From positions 62,001-126,000 of the forward strand of contig NZ_JAPDOE010000002.1 of the NCBI RefSeq assembly GCF_026013365.1: 64,000 nt of DNA. The letters are read 5' to 3'. How positions within the stretch are numbered: the first letter of the stretch is position 1; every line of letters begins with the position of its first letter. The notes beneath the pieces were generated by a model, which was not told where the DNA came from, did not search any database, and saw only the letters and a list, made by a program, of their open reading frames with translations. Made by a program: the position numbers and the translations under genes. Origin of the DNA: Paenibacillus sp. LS1. GTDB taxonomy: Bacteria; Bacillota; Bacilli; Paenibacillales; Paenibacillaceae. This document shows positions 16,747 through 24,483 of the stretch, one piece after another.

Positions 16747-17607
16747 TCAAGTTTTGGAGAGTTCAATGAATCCCTCACCGAATACATCACGCACATCATG
16801 AATAGTGATAAAAGCAATCTCGTCTTCTGCTCGTACAATTTTCTTCAGCATAGAAACTTCCTGTTTGCTAATCACAATGTATAGAATTTCTTTCTTATTT
16901 TTCGTGTAATACCCATGACCGGATAGAACGGTCACTCCGCGGTCCATCTTCTCAATGACTTGCTTCGCGATTTCATCCTGTTTGGAAGAGATAATCATAA
17001 CGGCCTTTTTCGGATTGAGTCCTTCAATAATGAACTCCATCGTTTTGGTTCCGACAAACAGCAAGACAATGGTACACATTAAACCTTGTGGTCCAATGAT
17101 GAAGTATGAAGAAAAGGCCACAATCAGATCGAAAAAAAGAAGTCCGTAACTGATATTCCAATCCAGATATTTGTTGGCAAGTCGGGCCAAGATCACTGTC
17201 CCCGCCGTTGTGCCTCCCACTCTAACAATCAAGCCAATACCAAGACCGGCAAATAATCCAGCAAAGATGGTATTAATCCAGAGTTCATCCGATGCAATCG
17301 TCCAACTCTCCGTCAGATGCAGGAACAACGAGTTGAATACGACCGCAATAATCGTATACACCGTAGTCGTTTTATCAAGAAACCGATATCCCACAATTAA
17401 CAAAATACCGTTCAGGATCAAGTTCATTAGTCCAGGGGACCATTCAAACAGGTAATACAAAATAATCGTGATACCCGTGACGCCGCCTTCAGCCAAATCG
17501 TTTGGGATGACGAACAGGTTCACCGCCAGTGCAAACAGAAATGCACCTGCCATAATAAATAGAATATCCGTAATTCGTTTCTTCATCATGCATTCCATCC
17601 AATCCAT
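16747..17607 (-). CDS. YitT family membrane protein (DUF161/DUF2179)
   Basis: A 286-residue integral membrane protein: five to six helices in the first ~190 residues (phrases NLFVIPNDLAEGGVTGITII and IVRVGGTTAGTVILARL are typical of YitT/DUF161), then a cytoplasmic DUF2179 domain (KQVIEKMDRGVTVLSGHGYY ... VISKQEVSMLKKIV). The family is widespread in Bacillota; its transport role is unknown. The start is uncertain: 17607 and the ATG pair at 17589/17586 are all possible, and a clear AGGAGG is absent. It is a single gene with its own terminator, diverging from the desaturase operon. Confidence 0.9.
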   Translation of the reverse strand: MDWMECMMKKRITDILFIMAGAFLFALAVNLFVIPNDLAEGGVTGITIILYYLFEWSPGLMNLILNGILLIVGYRFLDKTTTVYTIIAVVFNSLFLHLTESWTIASDELWINTIFAGLFAGLGIGLIVRVGGTTAGTVILARLANKYLDWNISYGLLFFDLIVAFSSYFIIGPQGLMCTIVLLFVGTKTMEFIIEGLNPKKAVMIISSKQDEIAKQVIEKMDRGVTVLSGHGYYTKNKKEILYIVISKQEVSMLKKIVRAEDEIAFITIHDVRDVFGEGFIELSKT

Positions 17608-17780
17608 CAGAAATCAACCTAATCGACCCGTCTCATAAGTTGTCATAATCACTCAAAGATAGATTTTACCATGCCCACAACAAAATTTGTATACATAATA
17701 CAAATTGTTGCGTGATTTGTGCAAAGGAATTTACAAAACCGTTCTCTGCTCTCTTCTGCAAAGCCATTCAACATCATGCA

Positions 17781-17800
17781 CCCATGACAAATGTCATGGG
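17781..17800. promoter_or_regulatory. Putative distal DesR operator
   Basis: CCCATGACAAATGTCATGGG is a palindrome with 9-bp perfect arms. It lies 85 nt upstream of the candidate -10 of des. In Bacillus subtilis, phosphorylated DesR binds two adjacent sites with ATGAC/GTCAT half-sites upstream of the des promoter, and the arrangement here is comparable. Confidence 0.75.
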
Positions 17801-17838
17801 TCATCATTGATATTCATCATTATAGAAGGCTGACGTTT

Positions 17839-17880
17839 ATGACTTACTGTCATGGTCGGTTTGTTTTACAATGATAAAAA
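17839..17880 (+). promoter_or_regulatory. des: Proximal DesR operator and des promoter
   Basis: ATGAC-TTACT-GTCAT (17839-17853) shares its half-sites with the distal palindrome and lies just upstream of a region without a good -35 box. TACAAT at 17867-17872 is a plausible -10. A weak -35 with an operator in its place is typical of a promoter activated by a bound regulator, here probably phosphorylated DesR at low temperature. Confidence 0.65.
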
Positions 17881-17962
17881 CGCTTCCTAAAGGAAAGTTC
17901 TACCGGGAAACGCCAAGTTGTAGCTGACTACAGCTATAACGATTGAAGGAGGACATACGTCA

Positions 17963-19021
17963 ATGAGCAGAAACAAAGAAATGGCGCTAAAAAAAGAAGT
18001 CACCCCTTACGAAAAAAATGATCTCAGATTAAGTATCCGTCAGTTAATCAATACATTGCTCCCGCTCTTCTTGCTATGGGCTGCAGCTTACTTTAGCTTA
18101 TCGGTTTCCTACTGGCTAACCTTCCCGATTGCCCTGGTGGCATCCGGATTTGTACTACGGACATTCATCATCTTCCATGACTGCTGTCATGGTTCATTCT
18201 TTAAAAGCAAACGTGCCAACGATATTCTCGGTACCATTACAGGTGTATTAACAGTAACACCCTATCAACAATGGAAAGCCGAGCATTCCATCCATCACGC
18301 AACCAGCAGTAATCTCGACAAACGTGGTGTAGGCGATATCTGGGTCATGACCGTTGACGAATACAAAGAAGCTTCCCCTTGGGGTCGTCTGTTCTACCGG
18401 GTTTATCGTAATCCGTTTGTATTGTTTTGTATCGGACCCATCTATGTGTTCCTTCTCGCCTATCGCTTTAACCGCAAAGGCGCAAGACGTAAAGAACGTA
18501 TTAATACTCACTTGACTACAGTATTGATCGTTGCGCTATATGCTGCCATGTGTTGGTTAGTTGGCTGGCAAGCTTTTGTTATGGTGCAAGCACCTATATT
18601 CTTCTTCTCCGGTTTCTTCGGAATTTGGTTGTTCTACGTTCAGCATCAGTTTGAAGAAACGTACTTTGAACATGAAGATGAATGGAGTTATGTAAAAGCA
18701 GCGGTTGAAGGCAGTTCTTATTACAAATTGCCAAAATTATTGCAATGGATCAGTGGTAACATCGGGTTCCACCATGTGCATCACTTGAGCCCGCGTGTAC
18801 CCAACTATTTCCTGGAAGAAGCACATAATGCAACACCGCCTTTGCAAAAAGCAACGACCATTACACTACGTTCCAGTCTGGTTGCCCTGCGCTTCCGCTT
18901 ATGGGATGAAGATTCCAAACAATTTATTAGTTTCAAACAGCTCAAAAACTTATCCCGCAAGCCGTATGTTCAACCGCCTATCCGTGTAACCAATCCAGCG
19001 GGTCTGACAGAGAAGCCTTAA
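17963..19021 (+). CDS. des: Acyl-lipid fatty acid desaturase (Des-like)
   Basis: A 352-residue membrane di-iron desaturase that introduces a double bond into membrane phospholipid acyl chains, restoring fluidity in the cold. The three histidine boxes are HDCCH (72-76), HSIHH (108-112) and HHVHH (270-274), with two pairs of hydrophobic segments between them. AAGGAGG lies 9 nt before the ATG. It is followed by genes for DesK and DesR, and two DesR-type palindromes lie upstream, so this is the complete thermosensing circuit known from Bacillus subtilis. Regiospecificity (delta-5 in that species) is inferred, not visible. Confidence 0.95.
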   Translation: MSRNKEMALKKEVTPYEKNDLRLSIRQLINTLLPLFLLWAAAYFSLSVSYWLTFPIALVASGFVLRTFIIFHDCCHGSFFKSKRANDILGTITGVLTVTPYQQWKAEHSIHHATSSNLDKRGVGDIWVMTVDEYKEASPWGRLFYRVYRNPFVLFCIGPIYVFLLAYRFNRKGARRKERINTHLTTVLIVALYAAMCWLVGWQAFVMVQAPIFFFSGFFGIWLFYVQHQFEETYFEHEDEWSYVKAAVEGSSYYKLPKLLQWISGNIGFHHVHHLSPRVPNYFLEEAHNATPPLQKATTITLRSSLVALRFRLWDEDSKQFISFKQLKNLSRKPYVQPPIRVTNPAGLTEKP

Positions 19022-19113
19022 CTCTGTCGGATTCGTTTTCTTGTATTCAAGCCATAGTCATGCTACAGTCAGGCTAAGTTTGAGTACATTGCAATTTGAG
19101 GAGGAGAATTTCC

Positions 19114-20262
19114 ATTCAAAAGTGGATGCAGATCTTTTATAAAAATACAGGGTTGAACCCTTATGTATGGCTTGTCTTTTTCATCCTGCCCTTCTACTAC
19201 ATTTCACAATATTCCAAATTATGGACAATGGTAACGGGTATTGTGATCATTCTCGTCTTCTTCGTCTGTTATCTGCTTGCCTTCATTACCAAGGGCTGGC
19301 AGGTGTACATGTGGATTGGGTTGCTCATTGCCATATCCATTACGATGACTATCGCCTATGATTATGCCTATTTCTCATTGTTTCTTGCTTTTTTTATTGG
19401 GAATATTAAAAATAAAGCCGGTTTTTTCACCCTCTACTCGGTGAATCTAGGAGCCAGTTTCCTAACCATTAATTATGGATTTATCAATCAGAGTTCATTG
19501 CTCGTGAGTCAGTTCCCGTTTGTATTTATCAGCTTAATGGCCTCCATCCTGCTTCCAATCAGTACGTATAATAAAAATAAGACTGAACATTTGGAAGGCC
19601 AATTGGAGAATGCCAACAAACGACTCGATGATCTCGTAAAAATGGAAGAACGTCAACGTATCGCTCGTGATCTGCACGATACACTTGGACAGAAACTTTC
19701 CCTGATCGGGCTCAAAACCGATCTCGCGAAGCGGCTGCTCCGCAATAATCCCGATCAGGCCGAAATTGAATTGAACGACCTCAGACAAACGGCAAGTACA
19801 GCTCTGAAGGAAGTCCGCGAAATGGTAACAACCATGCGTGGGACGCAATTGGTCGATGAACTGTTCCGGGCAGAGCAGATTCTGAAGGCCGCTTCGATTG
19901 AATTTGTGCTGGAAGGTAATCCGAAGCTGCAAGACACGTCGCAATTGAATGAAAATGTGCTCGGCATGTGCTTGAAAGAAGCCGTCACCAATGTGGTCAA
20001 ACACAGTCAGGCAACAACATGTACCCTCCTCATTGAGGAGACACCCGCCGATAATGTGCTAACCGTGCAGGATAACGGTGTCGGAATAGAACGAACTCGT
20101 AAACAGGATCGGCGCGGAACAGGAATTCTGGGCATGAAGGAACGACTTGAATTTGTAAACGGATGTCTGGATATTCGCTCTGGTACAGATATCCAGGGTA
20201 CAGCGATCGTGATTCATGTTCCCAAACTCGTCCGCAAACCGATAAAGGAGGCAGAATCATGA
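19114..20262 (+). CDS. desK: DesK-like thermosensor histidine kinase with probable ATT start
   Basis: Membrane thermosensor kinase: five hydrophobic segments up to residue ~150, a coiled-coil (EHLEGQLENANKRLDDL), a HisKA_3 dimerisation box RIARDLHDTLGQKLSLIGLK and an ATPase domain with KEAVTNVVKHS and DRRGTGILGMKERL. No ATG/GTG/TTG start is well placed. The TTG at 19096 touches the AGGAGG itself, and the ATG at 19126 is 21 nt from it. An ATT at 19114 sits exactly 9 nt downstream of AGGAGG. With that start, the phosphorylated histidine is residue 188, the number known for Bacillus subtilis DesK. The stop overlaps desR (ATGA). Confidence 0.93.
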   Translation: MQKWMQIFYKNTGLNPYVWLVFFILPFYYISQYSKLWTMVTGIVIILVFFVCYLLAFITKGWQVYMWIGLLIAISITMTIAYDYAYFSLFLAFFIGNIKNKAGFFTLYSVNLGASFLTINYGFINQSSLLVSQFPFVFISLMASILLPISTYNKNKTEHLEGQLENANKRLDDLVKMEERQRIARDLHDTLGQKLSLIGLKTDLAKRLLRNNPDQAEIELNDLRQTASTALKEVREMVTTMRGTQLVDELFRAEQILKAASIEFVLEGNPKLQDTSQLNENVLGMCLKEAVTNVVKHSQATTCTLLIEETPADNVLTVQDNGVGIERTRKQDRRGTGILGMKERLEFVNGCLDIRSGTDIQGTAIVIHVPKLVRKPIKEAES

Positions 20263-20858
20263 TTAGAATTGTAATCGCAGAAGATCAGCGCATGATGCTC
20301 GGTGCCTTGTCTTCCCTGCTTAATCTCGAGGAAGATATGGAAGTCGTCGGACGTGCCAGCAACGGCCAGGAGGCCCTTGCCCTTGTCCAGGAGCTAACAC
20401 CCGACATCTGTCTGATGGATATAGAAATGCCCGTGAAAAGCGGCCTCGAAGCCGCAGAAGAACTCAAAGGAATGAGCTGCAAGGTCATTATCCTGACCAC
20501 ATTTGCCCGGACCGGATATTTCGAACGTGCCCTCAAGGGTGGTGTACGTGGCTACCTGCTCAAAGACAGTCCGATTGAAGAACTTGCCGAGGCGATCCGC
20601 CAAGTCATGAATGGCAGACGCATCTTCGCTCCCGACTTGGTCGATGAGGCTTATGTCGAAGAGAATCCGTTGACTGAACGGGAGAACGCCGTACTCGGCC
20701 TCATGGCAGACGGGAAGAACACGAAGGAGATTGCAGGACATCTGTTCATCACAACGGGCACGGTACGTAACTACATCTCCATTATTCTCAACAAGTTAAA
20801 TGCCAGTAACCGTATTGAAGCCATCACGCGTTCCAAGGAAAAAGGGTGGTTCAAATGA
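20259..20858 (+). CDS. desR: DesR-like LuxR/NarL-family response regulator
   Basis: A 199-residue response regulator. The receiver domain has acidic residues E8/D9, the phosphoacceptor D54 in CLMDIEMP, T82 in IILTTF and K104 in YLLKDSP. The C-terminal LuxR helix-turn-helix has NPLTERENAVLGLMADGKNT and TGTVRNYISIILNKL. AAAGGAGG lies 8 nt before the ATG, which overlaps the desK stop. Phosphorylated by DesK in the cold, it is expected to activate des through the palindromes at 17781-17853. The operon ends at the strong terminator at 20941-20982. Confidence 0.95.
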   Translation: MIRIVIAEDQRMMLGALSSLLNLEEDMEVVGRASNGQEALALVQELTPDICLMDIEMPVKSGLEAAEELKGMSCKVIILTTFARTGYFERALKGGVRGYLLKDSPIEELAEAIRQVMNGRRIFAPDLVDEAYVEENPLTERENAVLGLMADGKNTKEIAGHLFITTGTVRNYISIILNKLNASNRIEAITRSKEKGWFK

Positions 20859-20940
20859 AAGTACCGCTTTAACCCATTGAAACATAAATAAGCATGTATC
20901 TCGGCTGCACAAGTCAGTCGTAATAACATGCTCGTAATAA

Positions 20941-20982
20941 AAGCTTGGCCCAGGAAAACACTTCCTGGGCCAAGCTTTTTTA
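20941..20982 (+). terminator. Terminator of the des-desK-desR operon
   Basis: A 16-bp perfect stem, AAGCTTGGCCCAGGAA (20941-20956) with TTCCTGGGCCAAGCTT (20962-20977), a 5-nt loop and a following T run (TTTTTTA). Confidence 0.93.
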
Positions 20983-21042
20983 TGTTGATTATAACAATCT
21001 AATTATTCACTTCTTGTACATTGCAGAGTATCTGTAAAATGC

Positions 21043-21954
21043 TTAAGATTTCACAGATACAGCCATTCCAAGAGCTTCCAGTGGCACTTGATCAGTCTTG
21101 AGCTGATAAATTTTATTACCGTCCTGCCATGAGATGGTTACATGAACAGACTTTCCTCCACTTGGGTATTCCACGTTAATATACCCTTTATCTTTCGGTA
21201 CAGGCAATGTATGTGACTCCAGATACTCCACCATTTTCTTCGCTATGCCCGGATTATTCATATCATCTTCGGAAACCGAGCGAATTTGCAGCGTCCATCT
21301 GCCTTCTTGCCACGTCAGATATTGACTGCCTGCCGCACCTTCACTCAAGCCTTGGATGCCATGTCCCAGATCCACAGCCATGTCTGTTGGAATGTCTTTC
21401 AGGTCCGTCTCAGGGAAAATCTCCGATTGATCGGGGTCCTTGTAGGTCTTCATTTCATAAGAAGCCAGTACAGGTACCTTGCTGCCAGATGCAGTTAACG
21501 ATGCATCATTGATAGCAACAGACTGAGTCGTAGCATAGAAGTTTACTTTAAACGCATCAGCAGTGTTGGACAGTATTGCAGCACCCAAAGATGTACCCTT
21601 GTCCAATGTGAATGATGTGGGTAAAGATGCATCCTTCATCGTCAACTGGTCGCGAACTTGCTGGATTACCTCATTCACACCCACCTGACCAGTGACAACT
21701 TGGTTGTCATTCGCCTTCGATCCTGTTGTTTCTTCACCATCTGTTGTGCTCGTATTTTCTTTGGTTCCCGCTTCATTTTCATTAGAAAAATCAGCACCAC
21801 CGCTTCCGCTCTGGGTCTGTTCACCCACTGTGGTTGTTGGAGAAGAACCATTATCTGATGAGGCATTATTCGAATCCGGCCCACCACACCCTGCTAGAGC
21901 AAGTAAAACGGCTGTCGTTACCGGAATGGTGATCCACAATGGTTGTTTCTTCAT
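21043..21954 (-). CDS. Lipoprotein of unknown function
   Basis: A 303-residue secreted lipoprotein. The signal peptide ends in LLALAGC, with the lipidated Cys at residue 23, followed by ~70 residues of low-complexity Ser/Thr/Gly/Asn/Glu linker and then a globular domain of ~210 residues. The domain contains YLTWQEGRWTLQIRS and VHVTISWQDGNKIYQL, paired Trp-containing beta-hairpins seen in several Bacillus/Paenibacillus envelope lipoproteins, but I cannot assign a family. It is the neighbour of a secreted polysaccharide deacetylase on the same strand (80 nt apart), so a cell-wall role is possible. The long linker suggests it spans the wall. Confidence 0.8.
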   Translation of the reverse strand: MKKQPLWITIPVTTAVLLALAGCGGPDSNNASSDNGSSPTTTVGEQTQSGSGGADFSNENEAGTKENTSTTDGEETTGSKANDNQVVTGQVGVNEVIQQVRDQLTMKDASLPTSFTLDKGTSLGAAILSNTADAFKVNFYATTQSVAINDASLTASGSKVPVLASYEMKTYKDPDQSEIFPETDLKDIPTDMAVDLGHGIQGLSEGAAGSQYLTWQEGRWTLQIRSVSEDDMNNPGIAKKMVEYLESHTLPVPKDKGYINVEYPSGGKSVHVTISWQDGNKIYQLKTDQVPLEALGMAVSVKS

Positions 21955-22034
21955 GATGTGTACCTCCTCGGTTGTGAGTTGTATCCAATGTATAGTCAGG
22001 ATCTATCTACTGTCTGATCCACAAATTAAAGTGA

Positions 22035-22775
22035 TTAACGCTTGTCATTCCAGAAGTTAACTGGCTGTACTTTCTTGCTTAATACTTCAAAACGATACCC
22101 TTCTGCCTTCAATGTTTTCAACACTTGTGGCAGAACCTTCAACGTCGCTTCCTGGTCGTGCATAAGCACAACAGGCGTTGTTCCACTCTTTTGTACATTG
22201 TGGATCTGCTTCATTACACTGTTATAGACTTTCTGGTGATCCTTCTTGTATTTCCAGTCTTCCGAATCCACATTCCAATCCCATAAATGGAATCCACCCT
22301 GACCTAGCAGCACATTACGAAATGCCGGCTTGAGATATGGCTTACTACCATATGGCGTCCGAACGAGACTTGTTTTAACTCCGGCAACCTTGTTCAGACT
22401 TACATTGGCCTGTTGCATCTCTTTCAATCCGCTATAGGCAGATTTATAGAATTTGCTTGGAACGTGAGTCACACCATGCAGACCCAATCCATGCCCGTAA
22501 GCTACGATGCGTTTGGTAGCCTTCTGAAATTGCTCCATCTGAGGACCCAACATGAAGAACGTTGCCTTCGCATTATATTGATCGAGAATATCGAGTAACT
22601 GACCTGTGTGAGCGGTTGGCCCATCGTCAAACGTCAGGTATATGATTTTGGAACTCGCTTTGTTTGCGCTATCCTTCGATGTAGCTGATTTGGCAGATAC
22701 CGACTGCGGCAATAATAGTGGAATGATTAATAGAATTGCAAGTGTGACCATGATAGATTTGCGAATATGTAGCAT
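22035..22775 (-). CDS. Polysaccharide deacetylase (NodB homology, CE4)
   Basis: A 246-residue secreted protein with an N-terminal signal peptide (cleavage after SVSA near residue 28). The NodB domain has motif 1 TFDDGP (catalytic base Asp and metal Asp), motif 2 HGVTH (metal His pair, H-x3-H), motif 3 RTPYG and motif 5 VVLMHD. Such enzymes remove N-acetyl groups from peptidoglycan or chitin-like polymers using Zn/Co. AAGGGAG lies 10 nt before the ATG. The target polymer is not known; an N-acetylglucosamine or N-acetylmuramate deacetylase of the wall is most likely. Confidence 0.92.
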   Translation of the reverse strand: MLHIRKSIMVTLAILLIIPLLLPQSVSAKSATSKDSANKASSKIIYLTFDDGPTAHTGQLLDILDQYNAKATFFMLGPQMEQFQKATKRIVAYGHGLGLHGVTHVPSKFYKSAYSGLKEMQQANVSLNKVAGVKTSLVRTPYGSKPYLKPAFRNVLLGQGGFHLWDWNVDSEDWKYKKDHQKVYNSVMKQIHNVQKSGTTPVVLMHDQEATLKVLPQVLKTLKAEGYRFEVLSKKVQPVNFWNDKR

Positions 22776-23193
22776 AATTAAAAGTCTCCCTTATGTGTTA
22801 TATTTCCCCGGGTGTCCATGGTGTTCTACCTTCATCCCTTGGCGATTAATCCTAATACTATCAAAGATAGCGGCTCTTGTTCTCGCTTCAAAGGCTACGG
22901 TAGAGTTACACTTTTGTCAGATAAACCTAAAATTTAAAACGAATTTGATAGATTTGAGCAAAAAAAGATCCCGCCAGGATAGATCAATTGTGACATATCC
23001 TCTATTACCCATATTCAGGATTTTGATAGACTTTTGCTCCAATTCAAGCAAATCAATAACATAATTAAATATCTTTGCATGCAAAAATAAGCCTGCACAA
23101 GTGCAGGCTTATTTGTCTTCAATCAGCATAAGGCATCATGCTGTATGTAGATGAACTTTTGTCGCTGAAATCTTCTCGACTCCCAACGTACAG
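22776..23193. other. Spacer between ferritin 3' end and deacetylase promoter
   Basis: A 418-bp stretch on which both flanking genes are minus-strand. It holds the ferritin terminator (23085-23114). The rest, 22776-23080, must carry the deacetylase promoter but shows no clear consensus boxes, operator or small gene to me. A short frame on the plus strand through it has no ribosome-binding site. Confidence 0.55.
23085..23114 (-). terminator. Terminator downstream of ferritin gene
   Basis: AAATAAGCCTGCAC (23085-23098) pairs perfectly with GTGCAGGCTTATTT (23101-23114) around a very tight 2-nt centre (effectively a 4-nt loop after opening a pair). It lies about 80 nt past the ferritin stop and may work in both directions. 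Confidence 0.8.
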
Positions 23194-23697
23194 TTATTCC
23201 GCAGGAGCAGTGAACGAACGTTTGCCAAACTCTGCATCCAGCATGTAGAAAGCATTGCTGTCTTTTTCGATGCGGCGCAGCTTCTGAATAATGTTGTCAA
23301 ACAATGCTTCCTCTTCAACCTGCTCATCAATGAACCATTTCAGGAAATACATCGTTGCATGTTCACGTTCATTCAGGGCGATGTCAGCCAGATTGTAGAA
23401 TTTTTTCGTGTTTTGCTGCTCATGAGCATAACCATGCTCAAATACATCCAGCATCGAAGCATATTCATTCTTCGGTTCTGGCAATGCCGCCAGTGTGGCA
23501 CGTTGTCCACGATCATTCAGGAATTTGTATATTTTCATGCCATGGAATCGCTCTTCCTCCGCTTGCACGATGAAGAAGTTCGCAAATCCATCCAGACTTT
23601 TGCTGGAACAATAGGCTGCCATAGCCAGATATACATGAGCGGAATAAAACTCAAAGTTCATCTGTTCATTTAAAGATTCTGTTAACTCTTTGCTCAT
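23194..23697 (-). CDS. Ferritin (FtnA-like iron storage protein)
   Basis: A 167-residue four-helix-bundle ferritin that oxidises Fe(II) and stores iron in a 24-subunit shell. Ferroxidase ligands are visible: E in NEQMNFEFYSAHVYL, the EExxH-type motif AEEERFHGMKIY (E50/H53 region), and E/Q residues in the third and fourth helices (AHEQQNTKKFYNL; WFIDEQVEEEALF). No haem-binding Met typical of bacterioferritin was seen. AGAGGTG lies 9 nt before the ATG. A single gene with its own terminator. Confidence 0.95.
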   Translation of the reverse strand: MSKELTESLNEQMNFEFYSAHVYLAMAAYCSSKSLDGFANFFIVQAEEERFHGMKIYKFLNDRGQRATLAALPEPKNEYASMLDVFEHGYAHEQQNTKKFYNLADIALNEREHATMYFLKWFIDEQVEEEALFDNIIQKLRRIEKDSNAFYMLDAEFGKRSFTAPAE

Positions 23698-23801
23698 TAT
23701 CCAAACACCTCTTTCTTTCTCTAGGGATGGTTATATTCTAACATAACGACTGCAGGACTTACACCGATTTTCTACAAAATTCGCCAATGTCTGAACGAAC
23801 A

Positions 23802-23829
23802 AAAAAGCTCTGCCGCGATGGCAGAGCTT
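23802..23829 (-). terminator. Terminator of the YjcZ-family gene
   Basis: AAGCTCTGCC (23805-23814) and GGCAGAGCTT (23820-23829) form a 10-bp perfect stem with a 5-nt loop; on the minus strand six T follow. Confidence 0.88.
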
Positions 23830-23853
23830 CTTTCATTCTTTAGAGATATGCAA

Positions 23854-23973
23854 TTATACCAAGAACGCTTTGGAGATGATAACCAACAGGATGAACAGAA
23901 CCAGAATGGCACCTACAGAAGTGAAACCTCCGTATCCGTAGCCTCTTGCTTCTCCACCTAATACTTCGCTCAT
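23854..23973 (-). CDS. YjcZ/SscA-type small sporulation protein
   Basis: A 39-residue protein translated from an ATG with AGGAGG 9 nt upstream. It begins MSEVLGGEARGYGYGGFTSV and ends in one hydrophobic helix (AILVLFILLVIIS) with KAFLV. The Gly/Tyr-rich head plus FxxxxAILVLFILLVII tail is the hallmark of the YjcZ/YhbH-like small spore proteins (SscA group in Bacillus), which are membrane-associated and made during sporulation. The gene has its own terminator. It is too short for many gene callers but well supported by its ribosome-binding site, codons and family pattern. Confidence 0.88.
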   Translation of the reverse strand: MSEVLGGEARGYGYGGFTSVGAILVLFILLVIISKAFLV

Positions 23974-24072
23974 TGACCGTACCTCCTCTGCAACAGGTAT
24001 GGGTTATCTTATGCAGGAAGAACGACTTTGACAGGGCGGATGCCCTAATTATTCAAAAGCTGTTTTTTTCGT

Positions 24073-24330
24073 TCAGTACCGTGGAGATTGCACTCGCATG
24101 ATATCCAGAAAAGGTACCTTCGCCGTGAACTCTTCCTCTGTATCCTCTACATGCACGAGTCGTGTACGGGAGTCCATTTTGACAATGACTCCTTGCACCT
24201 GATCTTCCTTGCCCCATACCGTCAACAGTACTTCCGAACGTTCACGAAAGGCTTCAACCAGCTGATTTCCCAACTCTTCAAGTTCAAACTCATCCCGTGT
24301 AGGTCTTTTTGCTACTTTTGCTTTTGCCAA
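24073..24330 (-). CDS. YolD-like family protein (TTG start)
   Basis: An 85-residue YolD-like (WYL-associated, SH3-like beta-barrel) protein: KRPTRDEFELEELGNQLVEA then EVLLTVWGKEDQVQGVIVKM and TRLVHVEDTEEEFTAKVPFLDIMRV. YolD-like proteins are often encoded with UV-damage/DNA polymerase Y genes, but none is adjacent here. The TTG at 24330 is chosen because GAGGAGG lies 8 nt upstream. The ATG at 24387 would fall at about the transcription start of the promoter at 24396-24424 and has no ribosome-binding site. Confidence 0.85.
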   Translation of the reverse strand: MAKAKVAKRPTRDEFELEELGNQLVEAFRERSEVLLTVWGKEDQVQGVIVKMDSRTRLVHVEDTEEEFTAKVPFLDIMRVQSPRY

Positions 24331-24395
24331 TGTGGCTGCCTCCTCTACTCCGACGTCCCGATTCCACGGGTTGATTGCCGAGTTCATATTCAATT

Positions 24396-24424
24396 AGTAT
24401 ACCATTCATTTACGTCCGTGTAAT
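24396..24424 (-). promoter_or_regulatory. Putative sigma-A promoter of the YolD-like gene
   Basis: On the minus strand ATTACA (24419-24424) and TATACT (24396-24401) are separated by 17 nt. Five of six -10 bases match consensus. It gives a leader of about 60 nt to the TTG start at 24330. Confidence 0.55.
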
Positions 24425-24483
24425 GTCATGGCACCCAAGATGGAGCAAATTCCTCAAGCAAGTTACCGTTAACCGTGTTCCCC

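Larger units (their letters stand above)
17608..17962. other. Divergent control region of yitT-like gene and des operon
   Basis: A 355-bp intergenic region. The right half carries two palindromic DesR-type sites and a promoter for des. The left half (17608-17700) contains an AT-rich stretch with direct copies of ATACAAAT/TACAAATT (around 17689-17705) that probably holds the promoter of the YitT gene. Nothing else is recognised. Confidence 0.6.

Noticed and set aside
20163-20258. Extended N-terminus of DesR (frame open from 20163)
   Set aside because: AAAGGAGG and homologous sequence start at 20259; the extension only re-reads the end of desK in another frame.
23355-23673. Cys/His-rich plus-strand frames opposite the ferritin gene
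   Set aside because: Antisense of conserved ferritin helices; no initiation signals.
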